From NCBI GenBank assembly GCA_903789525.1, contig CAIFER010000001.1, positions 62,001-126,000 on the forward strand: a stretch of DNA of 64,000 bases, in the 5' to 3' direction. Each line of letters opens with the position of its first letter. The stretch's first letter is position 1. Made by a program: the position numbers and the translations under genes. The notes under the pieces were generated by a model. It had not been told where the DNA came from, did not search any database, and saw only the letters and a list, made by a program, of their open reading frames with translations. Source of the stretch: an uncultured Aeriscardovia sp. Lineage in GTDB: Bacteria; Actinomycetota; Actinomycetes; Actinomycetales; Bifidobacteriaceae. This document shows, in pieces, positions 27,035 to 37,516 of this stretch.

Positions 27035-28606
27035 ATGAAGAAAAATGACGCTTCCAGTACACTCTCATCGGAGCAGGAGCAGGCTCGTCAAGCGCAACAA
27101 GCAGCGGGGGAGACAGGGAGGCAGGCTGGCCGCCGATACAGTCTCGATCAGCTGCTTCCCCGTAATGGGGATCCGAGACGTCCTCCGGCGTGGCTCTCGC
27201 GCGCAATTTTCATGGTCGTCATCGCTGTCTTTCTCTCTATTTTTGCGTGGAAAAGCTTCTCCAGTTTGCGCGGCGTCATCGTCGACATCATCATTTGTCT
27301 TTTTTTAGCGCTCGCAATGGAACCGGCGGTCGTCTGGCTCATTCGTCACGGCTGGAAGCGCCCAGTTGCCTCCATCACCACTTGGTTACTCGTTCTTCTC
27401 GTGTGCGCGGGTCTCATTGCCCTTTTCGGGGACATGTTTGTCAATCAGGTCATTGGGCTCGTCAATAATGCGCCTCATATCTACAACAAGACGGCTGCGT
27501 GGGTGGCTACCAATACGCCGTGGACGCTGCCAAAGGTCGGCGATCTCGGTCAGCTGCTAGCTCAGAGTGTGAAAGCGTCGTGGTTGACCAATATTGCTGG
27601 CACAGCGATGGGTGTGACGGGTCAAATTGCCAATTACGCGACTGCACTCATGACGATCCTGTTCGTTACCTATTACATGTCGGCGTACATGCCTCGCGTT
27701 CGGCAAGTGATTTGCTCCTGGCTGCGTCCAGCGCATCAGCGTCGGTTCCTCGTCGTGTGGACGGTCGTGCAAGGTCAGGTGTCGTCATACTTGAGTTCGC
27801 GCATTATTTTGGCGCTCATCTCGAGTGTGTGCATGAGCATTTACATGATCGCGACGAAAGTTTCGTACTGGCTTCCGCTGGCGATTCTCTACGCGTTGGT
27901 GTCCCAATTCGTGCCGATGGTAGGAGGCATTATTGGCGCGATTCTCCCAGTGATCATCGTGTGGAGCTCGCAAGGGCTGAAATGGGCGCTGTTCATCGTG
28001 GTGTACACGACGGTGTATCAGCAGATTGAAAATATGCTCATTGCTCCGAAAGTTCAGCAGCGAACGATGGCAGTTCCGCCAGCCGTGGGGCTTATCGCTG
28101 TCTTTGCGTTCTCGGATGTGTTCGGCGTGCTCGGTGCTTTTCTTGCGCTCCCGATTGTGGCCAGTTGCCAAGTTGTCTTCAACGCGTACACAATGCGCAA
28201 CGAGCTAGTGGATTCTTCACTTTTGTACGATCCGGTTCCAGAGAAGACAACTCGTATTGCGAAGATGGCCAATGCTGGCGAAAACTTTGGCGAGAAGCTC
28301 TCTGGTCTCAAGGGAACGGCACGCATTATCAAGGGTTCGACCGGCAGAATTATGAACGAGACAGAACGGCAGCTCCTCGAAGCCGAACGTGCGGTGACGA
28401 AGGCGGCAGAACAAGATGTGTCCGCCACTATCCCGATTGCTAAACAATCGCGGGCGTCGCTGCGTACGTTGTGGAAGCGATCAGGGCAGTCGACATCAGA
28501 CCAAGCGAATCAATCGAATCAAGCGTCTGAAGCGAAGCCAGTGCGCATTCAGCCGAGGAACTCTGGTTCGCCTGATCACTTATCTCACAACGCGAAGGAC
28601 GAGTGA
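27035..28606 (+). CDS. AI-2E family transporter (DUF20)
   Basis: Membrane protein of about 523 aa with eight helices in the AI-2E order, beginning AWLSRAIFMVVIAVFLSIFAW and including the conserved QFVPMVGGIIGAILPV region and FGVLGAFLALPIVASCQV. The N-terminus (about 50 residues) and the C-terminus (about 120 residues, Gln/Ser/Lys-rich) are hydrophilic and long. Family members export the AI-2 signal or act as Na+/H+ antiporters; the substrate is not deducible. ATG 27035 is preferred over the TTG at 27005. The stop overlaps the region of the next gene's start. Confidence 0.88.
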   Translation: MKKNDASSTLSSEQEQARQAQQAAGETGRQAGRRYSLDQLLPRNGDPRRPPAWLSRAIFMVVIAVFLSIFAWKSFSSLRGVIVDIIICLFLALAMEPAVVWLIRHGWKRPVASITTWLLVLLVCAGLIALFGDMFVNQVIGLVNNAPHIYNKTAAWVATNTPWTLPKVGDLGQLLAQSVKASWLTNIAGTAMGVTGQIANYATALMTILFVTYYMSAYMPRVRQVICSWLRPAHQRRFLVVWTVVQGQVSSYLSSRIILALISSVCMSIYMIATKVSYWLPLAILYALVSQFVPMVGGIIGAILPVIIVWSSQGLKWALFIVVYTTVYQQIENMLIAPKVQQRTMAVPPAVGLIAVFAFSDVFGVLGAFLALPIVASCQVVFNAYTMRNELVDSSLLYDPVPEKTTRIAKMANAGENFGEKLSGLKGTARIIKGSTGRIMNETERQLLEAERAVTKAAEQDVSATIPIAKQSRASLRTLWKRSGQSTSDQANQSNQASEAKPVRIQPRNSGSPDHLSHNAKDE

Positions 28607-28608
28607 GA

Positions 28609-29901
28609 ATGGCTCTGCTTCAACTCCTTGATTTTTTGCTGGCAATTATTGGTGGAGCAGGTGTGCTCTACCAAGGTTTGTGTGTCATCGTCGGCCTATT
28701 TGCCAAGCCGGTCACGTTTCCAGATGCGCCTACAGACAAGCGGTATGCGGTTCTCATCTCTGCACGCAACGAACATTCCGTCATCTCGCACTTGATCGAA
28801 TCCATTCGTGCCAATGATTACCCCCAGGATCACATCGATATTTGGCTTGTGGCGGACAATTGCACGGATGACACGGCTCAGATCGTTCGTCAGATGGGTG
28901 AGCATGTCGTCGAACGGCACGATTTGCAACACATCGGCAAAGGGTACGCGCTCACATTTTTGCTCAATAAAATGCAGACACTCGGAGTAGCGGATCAGTA
29001 CGACGCATTCTTTGTTTTTGATGCCGACAACCAACTGGACGAACATTATTTCACTGAAATGAACAAAGCATTCCACGCCGGCTACGAGGTCGTGACGAGT
29101 TACCGCAATTCTCGTAACCTCCAGGAGAATTGGGTCAGTTCAGGTTCGGCACTCTGGTTTATCCGCGAGTCTCGGTTCCTGAACAATTCACGGATGATCT
29201 TCGGCACGAGTTGCACGGTCGGCGGCACTGGATTCATGTTCAGTCAGCGTATTATGCGGCGGAACGATGGGTGGAAATTCCATCTTTTGACGGAAGATAT
29301 GGAATTTACGCTCGATTGCATTTTGCACGGCGACAAGATCGGCTATTGCGGCAAAGCAATTATGTATGACGAGCAGCCAGTGCAGTTCTCGCAGTATTGG
29401 CGGCAGCATGTTCGGTGGTCGAAGGGATTCCTCCAAGTTTTTAACTACTACGCGCCGGCGCTCATTCGACGGGCGATTACCGAACGTGATTTTTCGTGTG
29501 TTGATTTGACGCTACTCATCTGCCCCTTTGTCGTGTTGTGGGCGATTCGAGAAGTCGTCGGTCTCGTGTTTGCTGCGTGTGGATTTGTGACGTGGACGAG
29601 CCAGCTGCAGCAGATTATCGCGTGGCTTATCGGCATCGCGTGGGGATTGATCGGCATGATGCTCCTCGTTGCGCTGACGTGTATTGTGGAGCGCCAGCGG
29701 ATCGGTGCAACAAACAAAGAGCTGATCGCTTATTGCCTTAGCTTTCCGTTTTACATGGCCAGTTACGTCCCCATCTCGTTCGCCGCAGTGTTCGCCAAGT
29801 CTGACTGGAAGCCGATCATTCATCGCGGTCAGTCGGATGACGTGCCATCTGAGCTAGAAAAACGGGAAAGATTGAACACGTCTACAGAGGCACAAAAATA
29901 G
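28609..29901 (+). CDS. Membrane glycosyltransferase, family 2 (BcsA/IcaA-like core)
   Basis: Processive-type GT2: N-terminal helix (LLDFLLAIIGGAGVLYQG), VLISARNE, VADNCTDDT, DADN (metal site), the acceptor-site LLTEDMEF, and QHVRW, equivalent to the QxxRW motif. Three or four helices follow (LTLLICPFVVLWAIREVVGLVF onward). Probably makes or extends a surface polysaccharide. ATG 28609 sits behind AAGGA; the listed GTG at 28603 overlaps the AI-2E stop. Coupled to the upstream transporter gene. Confidence 0.87.
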   Translation: MALLQLLDFLLAIIGGAGVLYQGLCVIVGLFAKPVTFPDAPTDKRYAVLISARNEHSVISHLIESIRANDYPQDHIDIWLVADNCTDDTAQIVRQMGEHVVERHDLQHIGKGYALTFLLNKMQTLGVADQYDAFFVFDADNQLDEHYFTEMNKAFHAGYEVVTSYRNSRNLQENWVSSGSALWFIRESRFLNNSRMIFGTSCTVGGTGFMFSQRIMRRNDGWKFHLLTEDMEFTLDCILHGDKIGYCGKAIMYDEQPVQFSQYWRQHVRWSKGFLQVFNYYAPALIRRAITERDFSCVDLTLLICPFVVLWAIREVVGLVFAACGFVTWTSQLQQIIAWLIGIAWGLIGMMLLVALTCIVERQRIGATNKELIAYCLSFPFYMASYVPISFAAVFAKSDWKPIIHRGQSDDVPSELEKRERLNTSTEAQK

Positions 29902-29971
29902 AAGGGTGAGGATTCAGAGCCAGAACAGCAGAAAACGCCATTATTCACGTACCGCAAAAGGAGAGAATGCC

Positions 29972-31504
29972 GTGAGTAGACGACACAGGTTGCCTCGCAT
30001 TGTGCTGACCGCTTTCTTCAGTCTTCTCGTCTGTGCTCTGATCATTGCTGGCGACTGTTTCGATATCATTCCAGGATATTTGACTTTCCCTTCAGTACGC
30101 ACGTCTATGTGGGCATCGACGCAATCGGTCCTTTCCCACGGACGGCAGGTGGCCGGGAAGCAATTGTCTGCAGGGCTTGTCACTCTTCCGACCGGCACCC
30201 CGCTCGCGGCTTCGTACGATTCTCATTTTTCTTTTCCACCGGTCAACCGCAACCGGCTCAACAAAGCAATCACCGCTTTTCAGCACACGAAAGGGCTTGG
30301 CTCGGATTACTCATTTGAGATCCTTGATCCCACTATGCATGAGTTGGTCGGGAAAAATATCACAACTCCGCGCGAACCTGCGTCAACAACGAAAACGATC
30401 ACAGCATTGGCGGCAGCTGCGGTTCTCAACATGAATGGGACGCTCGATACACGCGTTTACTTGACGGGTGCATCTGGCAGTGGTTCTCGTGGCAGTGGTT
30501 CTCGAACGGGCACACTCGTGTTGCGCGGTGAAGGAGACATGCTTCTCGGTGCGGGGAAGAATGATCCCTCACACGTTGACGGTCGCGCAGGATTGGCAAC
30601 ACTCGCAGCTCAGACGGCGATCGCATTGCGCCGCAGGTCAATCTCTTCGGTTCGTCTCCTCGTCGATGACCGGTTCTTCGGCCCGGTACGAATGCCACCA
30701 CACATGGATCCGAGCGATACCGTCAATGGCCTGTTTACACCCACTTCTGCACTGGCGATTGACGAAGGCAAGGAGATGGGGTCGGGTATGAGCGCGATGA
30801 GCCCAGACAGCACGTGGCGTGAATATGCGAAGCGCCCGATGGACACAGTTACTCCAGCAGCAGCCTCATTTGCACAGTCGCTGTCACACATGGGAATCCG
30901 CGTCACGGCAGGGCAGAAGGGTGACAAACGTGTCCCATCGTCTACCCACCTCAACCGCTCAGATCAAATTGCGGTCGTTCATTCGGCTCCACTCTGGCAA
31001 GTGTTGCGATTCGCGTTGCACCTGTCCGATAACACAATTGCTGAAGAGTTTGGTCGCCTCGTCGCCCTTCATGAAAAGCAACACAATTCGCCGTCCGGTG
31101 GAGTCGCAGCGGTGATGTCAGTGGTCCGTCGTTTAGGTGTGGACACGAATGGCATTCATCTCGCGGATTGCTCTGGACTGTCAGATGGCACGCGCTTGAC
31201 TGTGACAGCACTCACGCAAGCTCAGTATTTGTATCTTCACACGGTCAACGCAGGTGCAGCTGAGGCGCTCGCGGTTTCTGGTCTGCCGGATACGACGCTC
31301 GTCGAACGCAAAAGGCCTACAGCAGGTAACGGCTTTATTCGCGCAAAGACCGGTAGTCTCGAAACCGTCACGTCACTGGCCGGAACAGTCGAACGCACGG
31401 TAGGCGGATACGTCATTTTCGCGATTGTGGTCAACAATCCGGCCAATCGGCTTGCGGCGCGGCAAGGCATCGACCAGCTCGTCACCGCACTGGCATCACT
31501 ATGA
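29972..31504 (+). CDS. dacB: D-alanyl-D-alanine carboxypeptidase, PBP4/S13 family
   Basis: Low-molecular-mass penicillin-binding protein that trims peptidoglycan stem peptides outside the membrane. An N-terminal membrane anchor (VLTAFFSLLVCALIIAG) precedes the catalytic domain with STTK (about residue 137), SDN (about 351) and KTG (about 458). The best start is GTG 29972, seven bases behind AAAAGGAGAG; the listed start at 29906 has no such site. In many Actinobacteria tilS follows; here hpt follows after only 72 bases. Confidence 0.92.
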   Translation: MSRRHRLPRIVLTAFFSLLVCALIIAGDCFDIIPGYLTFPSVRTSMWASTQSVLSHGRQVAGKQLSAGLVTLPTGTPLAASYDSHFSFPPVNRNRLNKAITAFQHTKGLGSDYSFEILDPTMHELVGKNITTPREPASTTKTITALAAAAVLNMNGTLDTRVYLTGASGSGSRGSGSRTGTLVLRGEGDMLLGAGKNDPSHVDGRAGLATLAAQTAIALRRRSISSVRLLVDDRFFGPVRMPPHMDPSDTVNGLFTPTSALAIDEGKEMGSGMSAMSPDSTWREYAKRPMDTVTPAAASFAQSLSHMGIRVTAGQKGDKRVPSSTHLNRSDQIAVVHSAPLWQVLRFALHLSDNTIAEEFGRLVALHEKQHNSPSGGVAAVMSVVRRLGVDTNGIHLADCSGLSDGTRLTVTALTQAQYLYLHTVNAGAAEALAVSGLPDTTLVERKRPTAGNGFIRAKTGSLETVTSLAGTVERTVGGYVIFAIVVNNPANRLAARQGIDQLVTALASL

Positions 31505-31576
31505 AAATATGAATCAGTATGTGAACACTGTGCGTTTCGTGACATAGATGACACATAAACGTGGCACTATGAACTC

Positions 31577-32140
31577 ATGAAGTCAGTCGATATTTCCAAC
31601 GACATCACCAAAATTCTCATCACTCGTACCCAAATTGACCACAGACTTGATCAGCTTGCAGCTCAGATTAGTCACGATTATGCGGGGGACGATCATCTTC
31701 TTCTGATTTCTGTCCTCAAAGGCGCTGTGAATACGCTTGTGTGGCTAACGCAAAAGATGAGTATTCAAGCTCCGATTGATTTCATGAGTCTGTCTACGTA
31801 TGGCTCGGGCACGCAGAGTACCGGATCGATTACTGTTCGCTCTGATTTGACGACCGATGTTTCTGGTCGCGATGTGCTCATCGTTGAAGACATTGTGGAT
31901 ACAGGCTATACGCTCACGTGGCTGACAGACATGTTGAAGAAGCGCGGCGCTCGCTCAGTGAAGATCATGGCGCTTGTGAGCAAGCCGGCTCGCAGGACGC
32001 ATCCGGTTGATATCTCGTATCTCGGCTTTGAGATTCCCAATGACTTCATCGTCGGGTGCGGTATGGATTACGACGAGAAGTACCGAAATCTCGATTGTGT
32101 GGCGGTGCTCTCGCCATCTGTTTACAGCAAGAAGAAGTAG
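31577..32140 (+). CDS. hpt: Hypoxanthine-guanine phosphoribosyltransferase
   Basis: Purine salvage enzyme of 187 aa. The PRPP motif is DVLIVEDIVDTGYTL; SVLKGAV and the final YDEKYRNLDCVAVL are typical of Hpt. The gap from dacB carries no tilS. ftsH follows after about 130 bases, the conserved actinobacterial pair. Confidence 0.96.
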   Translation: MKSVDISNDITKILITRTQIDHRLDQLAAQISHDYAGDDHLLLISVLKGAVNTLVWLTQKMSIQAPIDFMSLSTYGSGTQSTGSITVRSDLTTDVSGRDVLIVEDIVDTGYTLTWLTDMLKKRGARSVKIMALVSKPARRTHPVDISYLGFEIPNDFIVGCGMDYDEKYRNLDCVAVLSPSVYSKKK

Positions 32141-32271
32141 ATCAGACTCTGCTCACAGCATTCTTCAAGCTGAATCTCACTGTCTCGTCATGAATATGTG
32201 TGAAAATATTTCCGCAGATGAGATGGCGTGACTTCTGGTCGCGTTATTTTCCGCAGCTAAGAGGAGAGCGC

Positions 32272-34371
32272 ATGACTTATCCACAAGGCGGACGTCCTGG
32301 ATATCCTACGGGACCGAACCAAAATCGTAACCGCAGTCCACAGGGAGTTGGCGGCCACAACGGGAAAAACGGAAAGCGGAAGTGGTATCAGACCCCGTGG
32401 TTGTGGACGATTGTGCTCATTATTCTCGTGCTCATCGGTATGCAGGTTTCGCAGGCGACGGGTCCGAAGACGATCAACACACAAGACGGTCTCGAACTGT
32501 TGAGCCGCGACTCGAACGTGTCTATTAAATCTGCCACGATCACCGAATCACGTCAGTCTGTCCAGCTCAAGCTTGCGCAGCCATATTCCAAGACAGTCAA
32601 TGGCAAGCAAGTTAACTACGGCAAGCGCGTCGTCTTCTATTACGTCATGCAGCAAGGCGCACAAGTTGTGAAAGCGGTGGAGAACGCAGGGAAGTACAAC
32701 CCGTCCTTCACGTATAACTCTGTCGTGCCACAGACGAGCATCTGGACGTATTTGATGACGAGTATTTTGCCGCTCGTCCTCATTTTCGGCGTGTTCTGGT
32801 GGTCTATGAGCCGGTTGCAGAATGGTGCCGGCGGATTCCTTGGCATGGGCGGAGATAAGAACGGCGGCCGCGTGCCAGATTCCGAGATTCCAAAGACGCG
32901 CTTCTCCGATGTTGCCGGTGAAGATGCAGCCGTGCAGGAAGTTGCTGAGATCAAGGACTTCCTGAAGGATCCACAAAAGTACCGCCGATTGGGTGCGCAT
33001 ATTCCACACGGCGTCCTGCTCTATGGTGCTCCAGGTACAGGTAAGACGCTGTTGGCACGCGCAATTGCAGGCGAGGCAGGTGCCCCGTTCTACGCGATGG
33101 CTGGCTCTGACTTCGTGGAGATGTTTGTCGGTCTCGGTGCTTCCCGTGTTCGTGAGTTGTTCGACGAGGCAAAGAAGCATGCCCCATCCATCATCTTCAT
33201 CGATGAGATCGATGCTGTCGGTCGTAAGCGTGGCGGTAGCGTCAATGGAGGACACGATGAGCGCGAGCAGACGCTCAATCAGCTCCTTGTTGAGATGGAT
33301 GGCTTTGATAACAACACAGGTGTCATCGTTATCGCTGCAACGAACCGTCCAGACGTGCTTGATCCAGCTTTGTTGCGTCCAGGCCGCTTCGATCGCCAAG
33401 TTGCGGTAGAGGCCCCGGATTTGGATGGTCGCGAGGCAATTTTGAAGGTGCACGCCAAGGGCAAGCCGTTTGTGCCGGATATCGATTTGCACATGGTTGC
33501 AGTCCGCACGCCAGGCTTCACGGGCGCTGATCTGGCAAATGTGCTCAATGAGGCGGCTTTGCTGACAGCGCGTTCAAATGCGCAATTGATCGACAATCGT
33601 GCGATTGATGAAGCTATCGATCGTGTGCTCGCTGGACCGCGTCGCCATACGCACAACATGGCCCTCAATGAGTTGCGCAATACGGCATACCACGAAGGTG
33701 GGCACGCACTGGTCGCTGCTGCGCTCCGGCATTCGGACCCGGTCACGAAGGTGACGATTCTGCCACGTGGACGTGCGCTGGGCTATACGGCCGTCATGCC
33801 GACGGAAGACCGTTATTCTGAGACCCGTCAACAGTTGCTCGATCAGCTTGCGTACTCGATGGGCGGTCGCATAGCTGAGGAAGTTGTGTTCCATGACCCA
33901 ACGACCGGTGCGTCGAACGATATCGAAAAGGCGACAGAAATTGCTCGCAAGATGGTGATCGAGTACGGTTTCGATTCCAAGCTTGGGTCAGTGAAGTGGG
34001 CATCAGTGCCGTCTGATCAAGATTCGGTTGATGATCTGCGTCAGCACCCGTATTCAGAGAAGACGCAAGAAGAAATCGATCAGGCTGTCCACAACTTGCT
34101 CGAGAACGCGCACACTGAAGCGTGGAATATTATCACTCAGAATCGCGATATTCTCGACGATCTTGTCACACAGCTACTCGACAAGGAGACGTTGGGAGAA
34201 AAGGATCTCAACCGCATCTTCGCACCGATTAAGAAGGCGCCGGAGCGTCCAGAGTGGTTGTCGGATCCAAACCGTCCAGATTCTGACCGTCCACCGGTTC
34301 CGATCCCAGAAAAGTTGCTGCGGTATTCGCATCCGGAAGGGGAGAATAAGGAAGGTCATGTCGCCATCTGA
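32272..34371 (+). CDS. ftsH: ATP-dependent zinc metalloprotease FtsH
   Basis: Membrane-bound AAA+ protease for quality control of membrane and regulatory proteins. Basic, Gly/Pro/Asn-rich N-terminus, helix [13 protein letters not shown], an extracytoplasmic segment, second helix [13 protein letters not shown], then GAPGTGKT (about residue 253), Walker B IIFIDEID, the second region of homology, and the zinc site HEGGH (about 474). 699 aa. ATG 32272 with AGAGGAGAG upstream is preferred to the track start. The stop overlaps folE by 14 bases. Confidence 0.97.
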   Translation: MTYPQGGRPGYPTGPNQNRNRSPQGVGGHNGKNGKRKWYQTPWLWTIVLIILVLIGMQVSQATGPKTINTQDGLELLSRDSNVSIKSATITESRQSVQLKLAQPYSKTVNGKQVNYGKRVVFYYVMQQGAQVVKAVENAGKYNPSFTYNSVVPQTSIWTYLMTSILPLVLIFGVFWWSMSRLQNGAGGFLGMGGDKNGGRVPDSEIPKTRFSDVAGEDAAVQEVAEIKDFLKDPQKYRRLGAHIPHGVLLYGAPGTGKTLLARAIAGEAGAPFYAMAGSDFVEMFVGLGASRVRELFDEAKKHAPSIIFIDEIDAVGRKRGGSVNGGHDEREQTLNQLLVEMDGFDNNTGVIVIAATNRPDVLDPALLRPGRFDRQVAVEAPDLDGREAILKVHAKGKPFVPDIDLHMVAVRTPGFTGADLANVLNEAALLTARSNAQLIDNRAIDEAIDRVLAGPRRHTHNMALNELRNTAYHEGGHALVAAALRHSDPVTKVTILPRGRALGYTAVMPTEDRYSETRQQLLDQLAYSMGGRIAEEVVFHDPTTGASNDIEKATEIARKMVIEYGFDSKLGSVKWASVPSDQDSVDDLRQHPYSEKTQEEIDQAVHNLLENAHTEAWNIITQNRDILDDLVTQLLDKETLGEKDLNRIFAPIKKAPERPEWLSDPNRPDSDRPPVPIPEKLLRYSHPEGENKEGHVAI

Positions 34372-35005
34372 GGATGATTCCTTTGTTCCAGCTCACGATG
34401 ATGGGCTGGAACACGGGATTGACCCGAAAACCGGTATTGATATGGACGGAGTACGTCGAGCGGTTCGGCTGTATCTCCGTTCCATTGGGGAAGATCCCGA
34501 TCGCGAAGGCTTAAAGAAAACACCAGATCGCATCGCGCGTGCTAGTAAGCAGATTTTTTCTGGATTGAAAAAGGATCCTGCGAAAATCCTTTCTCGTCGA
34601 TTTCCCGTCCACAGCGACGAAATGGTGCTCGTCCGCGATATTCGCTTTTATTCTGTTTGCGAGCACCATCTGCTTCCGTTCTTCGGGTTGGCGCATGTGG
34701 GATATTTCCCAGGCCCGTCTGGTGTTCTCGGACTATCCAAGCTTGCTCGCCTCGTCGAGATTTATGCGCGCAGGCCGCAAGTGCAAGAGCGTATGACGAG
34801 TCAGATCGCTGATGCTCTCATGAATGAAGGTGGGGCTCGCGGTGTCATCGTCGTTACGCAGGCGCAGCACATGTGCATGACGATGCGTGGAGTGCAGAAA
34901 GCCGAATCGCGCACAGTTACATCAGCCGTTCGCGGTCGTATGCTCCATAATCCAACGACACGCGCTGAAGCAATGCACCTCATTCTCGAATCCAGTAATC
35001 GGTAA
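34358..35005 (+). CDS. folE: GTP cyclohydrolase I
   Basis: First step of folate synthesis, GTP to dihydroneopterin triphosphate. Residues for zinc and catalysis are in [12 protein letters not shown] and [10 protein letters not shown]; the [13 protein letters not shown] region is typical. The track ORF runs 110 codons too far upstream in an FtsH shadow; ATG 34358 behind AAGGAAGG gives 215 aa and overlaps the ftsH end. Start of the folE-folP-folBK block. Confidence 0.96.
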   Translation: MSPSEDDSFVPAHDDGLEHGIDPKTGIDMDGVRRAVRLYLRSIGEDPDREGLKKTPDRIARASKQIFSGLKKDPAKILSRRFPVHSDEMVLVRDIRFYSVCEHHLLPFFGLAHVGYFPGPSGVLGLSKLARLVEIYARRPQVQERMTSQIADALMNEGGARGVIVVTQAQHMCMTMRGVQKAESRTVTSAVRGRMLHNPTTRAEAMHLILESSNR

Positions 35006-35052
35006 GGAAGAATCGGAGCTGCTCGTCCACGAATCTGCGGAAGGAGGATGAG

Positions 35053-35934
35053 ATGGAGCCATATCCGGAGCTGATGGCGCTGAGAAATTCGACGCACACG
35101 CTCATCATGGGCATCCTCAACATCACCACAGACTCTTTCTCAGACGGTGGGCAGTGGATCGATCCGCACGATGCCATACAACACGCGCTAGCAATGATGC
35201 ACGATGGCGCCTCCATTATCGATGTCGGTGCAGAATCCACGCGACCAGGAGCACATCGGGTCGATGAAGCAGTAGAGCTCAAGCGCGATGCCGAGATCGT
35301 GAGGCGACTGGCTCCTCTGGCACGGACTGCTGGCTGTTTTATCAGCGTTGATACGACGCGTGCATCCGTGGCACGAGCTTGCCTTGACGCCGGCGCTCAT
35401 ATGATCAATGACATTTCAGGTGGATGCCTCGATTCCGCAATGGCTCCACTCATCGCTTCTCGTCGTTGTTTGTATGTGGTTCAGCGGTGGAATCACTGGT
35501 TCGCTGGCACGACCTTCGGAGGGTCGCATCTGCATACTTCGCCACACACCGTTGTTGCCGATATCATCGACCGATTGCGCACGCAGATTACTGATGTGCT
35601 TCATACGGGGGTGAATCAGCAGCAAATAATCGTTGATCCCGGTCTAGGGTTTGGGATCGCAGGTCCAGAGCTGAACGATACGGTCATTGCCCATCTCTCG
35701 CAGATTGCGCATCTTGGGTATCCGGTTCTCATTGGGGCATCGCGCAAAGGCTTTTTGAGCCCCGCACCTGTTCATGATTTAGCACGTCGAGACGCCATGA
35801 CAGCAGTGATCAGCGCAGCGGCAGCGCAACAGGGAGCGTGGGCAGTTCGCGTTCATAATGTTGCGGTTAATCACGATGCTCTCACGATTCAGGCACGATT
35901 GGCCACAGCACAGAAGGAGAATGATTCACGGTGA
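35053..35934 (+). CDS. folP: Dihydropteroate synthase
   Basis: Joins pterin pyrophosphate and p-aminobenzoate; target of sulfonamides. TIM-barrel motifs: MGILNITTDSFSDGG, DVGAESTRPGA, MINDISGG, DPGLGFG, and IGASRKGFL for phosphate. The usual MHMRG-x-P segment is replaced by VVQRWNHWFAG, so the loop facing the active site diverges. GGAGGATGAG precedes ATG 35053. The stop overlaps folB-folK. Confidence 0.94.
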   Translation: MEPYPELMALRNSTHTLIMGILNITTDSFSDGGQWIDPHDAIQHALAMMHDGASIIDVGAESTRPGAHRVDEAVELKRDAEIVRRLAPLARTAGCFISVDTTRASVARACLDAGAHMINDISGGCLDSAMAPLIASRRCLYVVQRWNHWFAGTTFGGSHLHTSPHTVVADIIDRLRTQITDVLHTGVNQQQIIVDPGLGFGIAGPELNDTVIAHLSQIAHLGYPVLIGASRKGFLSPAPVHDLARRDAMTAVISAAAAQQGAWAVRVHNVAVNHDALTIQARLATAQKENDSR

Positions 35935-36950
35935 TGGACTCGCTTCGTATCACAGGAATCCGCGCATGGGGACGGCACGGCATCTTGCCTGAAGAACATC
36001 AGAACGCCCAGCCATACATCGTGGACATCACGCTGTTTCTTGATCTCTCCAAAGCCGGAGAAAACAATTCAATCACTGATACGGTCGACTACGGGCAAGT
36101 CGCCAATCTTGTCGCTTCCGTCATCGAGCACTCGACGAGTGATCTCATCGAAGCACTGGCGCAGCAAATCGCGAGTACTGTCCTGCAGATCAGCAAAATC
36201 CGACGTGTAATTGTCACCGTTCATAAACCACATGCCCCACTGAAAATTCCTTTTGCTGATGTCAGCACTACGATCGAGCGCTCGCGCATCGCGCACGACA
36301 GTGGGGAAGACGAGATCAATGACGATGCGAGCGAACTGAAGTCGAACGATCACGGCGTCGTGCAGTCGTCTATTCACTCCGATCGTTCGCATGACCATCA
36401 GCAATCACAGTCTCGACCGCGCGTGCATCGGGCGATCATTTCCATGGGCGGAAACTTGGGAAATGTTCGGCGTGCCATGCGTGAGGCGATCGTGGCGATG
36501 GATGGTATTACCGGCAATCAGGTCATGGGCATTTCACCGTTGTATCGCACCACGCCGTGGGGGATGGACGATCATGCACCGGACTTCTACAACGCCATCG
36601 TCGAACTCGATACTCTTCTCGATGCGCCTGGATTACTGAAGGCACTGCAGCTCATTGAGGCCGCGCACGGACGATCTCATGCGGTTCATTGGGGCTCACG
36701 TCCTCTTGATCTGGATATCATCGATTTCGACCACCAAGTCAGCGATGACCCGTCGTTGACTCTTCCGCATCCGCGCGCATGGCAACGGGCATTCGTATTG
36801 GCACCGCTGGCGGATCTCGAGCCAGATGCGGTGCTCCCTGGTGAGCACGGGGGTAAGGTCGCAGACTTATTGGCGGCATGTCCGGATAAAGATACTGTTC
36901 GGCGTGTTTCTGATGAGTGGATTGTCAACGGGGGAAGCGAGGAAGAATAA
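35934..36950 (+). CDS. folB-folK: Fused dihydroneopterin aldolase and HPPK
   Basis: Two consecutive folate enzymes in one chain of 338 aa. Residues about 1-118 are FolB (GIRAWGRHGILPEEH, DTVDYG). A hydrophilic linker of some 45 residues rich in Asp/Ser/His follows. Residues about 162-338 are the kinase FolK (MGGNLGN, SPLYRTTPWG, RPLDLDII). The fusion is usual in Bifidobacteriaceae. It begins within the folP stop (TGATG). Confidence 0.95.
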   Translation: MDSLRITGIRAWGRHGILPEEHQNAQPYIVDITLFLDLSKAGENNSITDTVDYGQVANLVASVIEHSTSDLIEALAQQIASTVLQISKIRRVIVTVHKPHAPLKIPFADVSTTIERSRIAHDSGEDEINDDASELKSNDHGVVQSSIHSDRSHDHQQSQSRPRVHRAIISMGGNLGNVRRAMREAIVAMDGITGNQVMGISPLYRTTPWGMDDHAPDFYNAIVELDTLLDAPGLLKALQLIEAAHGRSHAVHWGSRPLDLDIIDFDHQVSDDPSLTLPHPRAWQRAFVLAPLADLEPDAVLPGEHGGKVADLLAACPDKDTVRRVSDEWIVNGGSEEE

Positions 36951-37516
36951 TGGCACAGAAAGCACGTCGTACACCGTGGTATTACCTTCTGATCGCTTTT
37001 ATCGCAGGGCTGGCCGCAGGGGCCGTTCTCGCACTCCTCGCACGCACGAGTGGCGTCGAACTTCTCGGTGCCTCGTGGGTTGTGCCCATTGTCCTCGTCA
37101 TCCTTTCGCTTGCCACGCTGTATTTTGGGTGGACGGTTCGTCGGTACGTGAAAGGTGACATCCGTGACCTCGATCCGAAACGCGGAGTCAACACACTCAT
37201 GCTCGCCAAGTCGATGGAGATGGTCGGCGCCATTCTCTTCGGGTGGTATCTCGGGCAACTCATTGTGATTGTTATTCACCCGGATTCGTCGTGGGCTCGA
37301 CGTGTCATCCTCGAGTGCGCGATTTCAGCAGCTGCGTCACTCCTCGCGCTGATTTGTGGGATTGTGAGTGAATACTGGTGCCAGCTTCCGCCGACTGATG
37401 GGCCAGAAAATCCACGTGTCCGACGTCTGAAGAACGCGAAGAGAAATCAGAAAGCTGAGCCGGTTGCTGGAAAATCGAATCACCGCACGCAGACTCATGG
37501 CACAATAGAATTATGA
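36950..37516 (+). CDS. DUF3180 family membrane protein
   Basis: 188-aa protein with four membrane helices (YYLLIAFIAGLAAGAVLALLA; WVVPIVLVILSLATLYF; and two after residue 80) in the order of DUF3180, which stands behind folK in many Actinobacteria. Function unknown. ATG 36950 overlaps the folK stop (TAATG); the track start at 36917 is not supported. Basic C-terminal tail. Confidence 0.88.
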   Translation: MAQKARRTPWYYLLIAFIAGLAAGAVLALLARTSGVELLGASWVVPIVLVILSLATLYFGWTVRRYVKGDIRDLDPKRGVNTLMLAKSMEMVGAILFGWYLGQLIVIVIHPDSSWARRVILECAISAAASLLALICGIVSEYWCQLPPTDGPENPRVRRLKNAKRNQKAEPVAGKSNHRTQTHGTIEL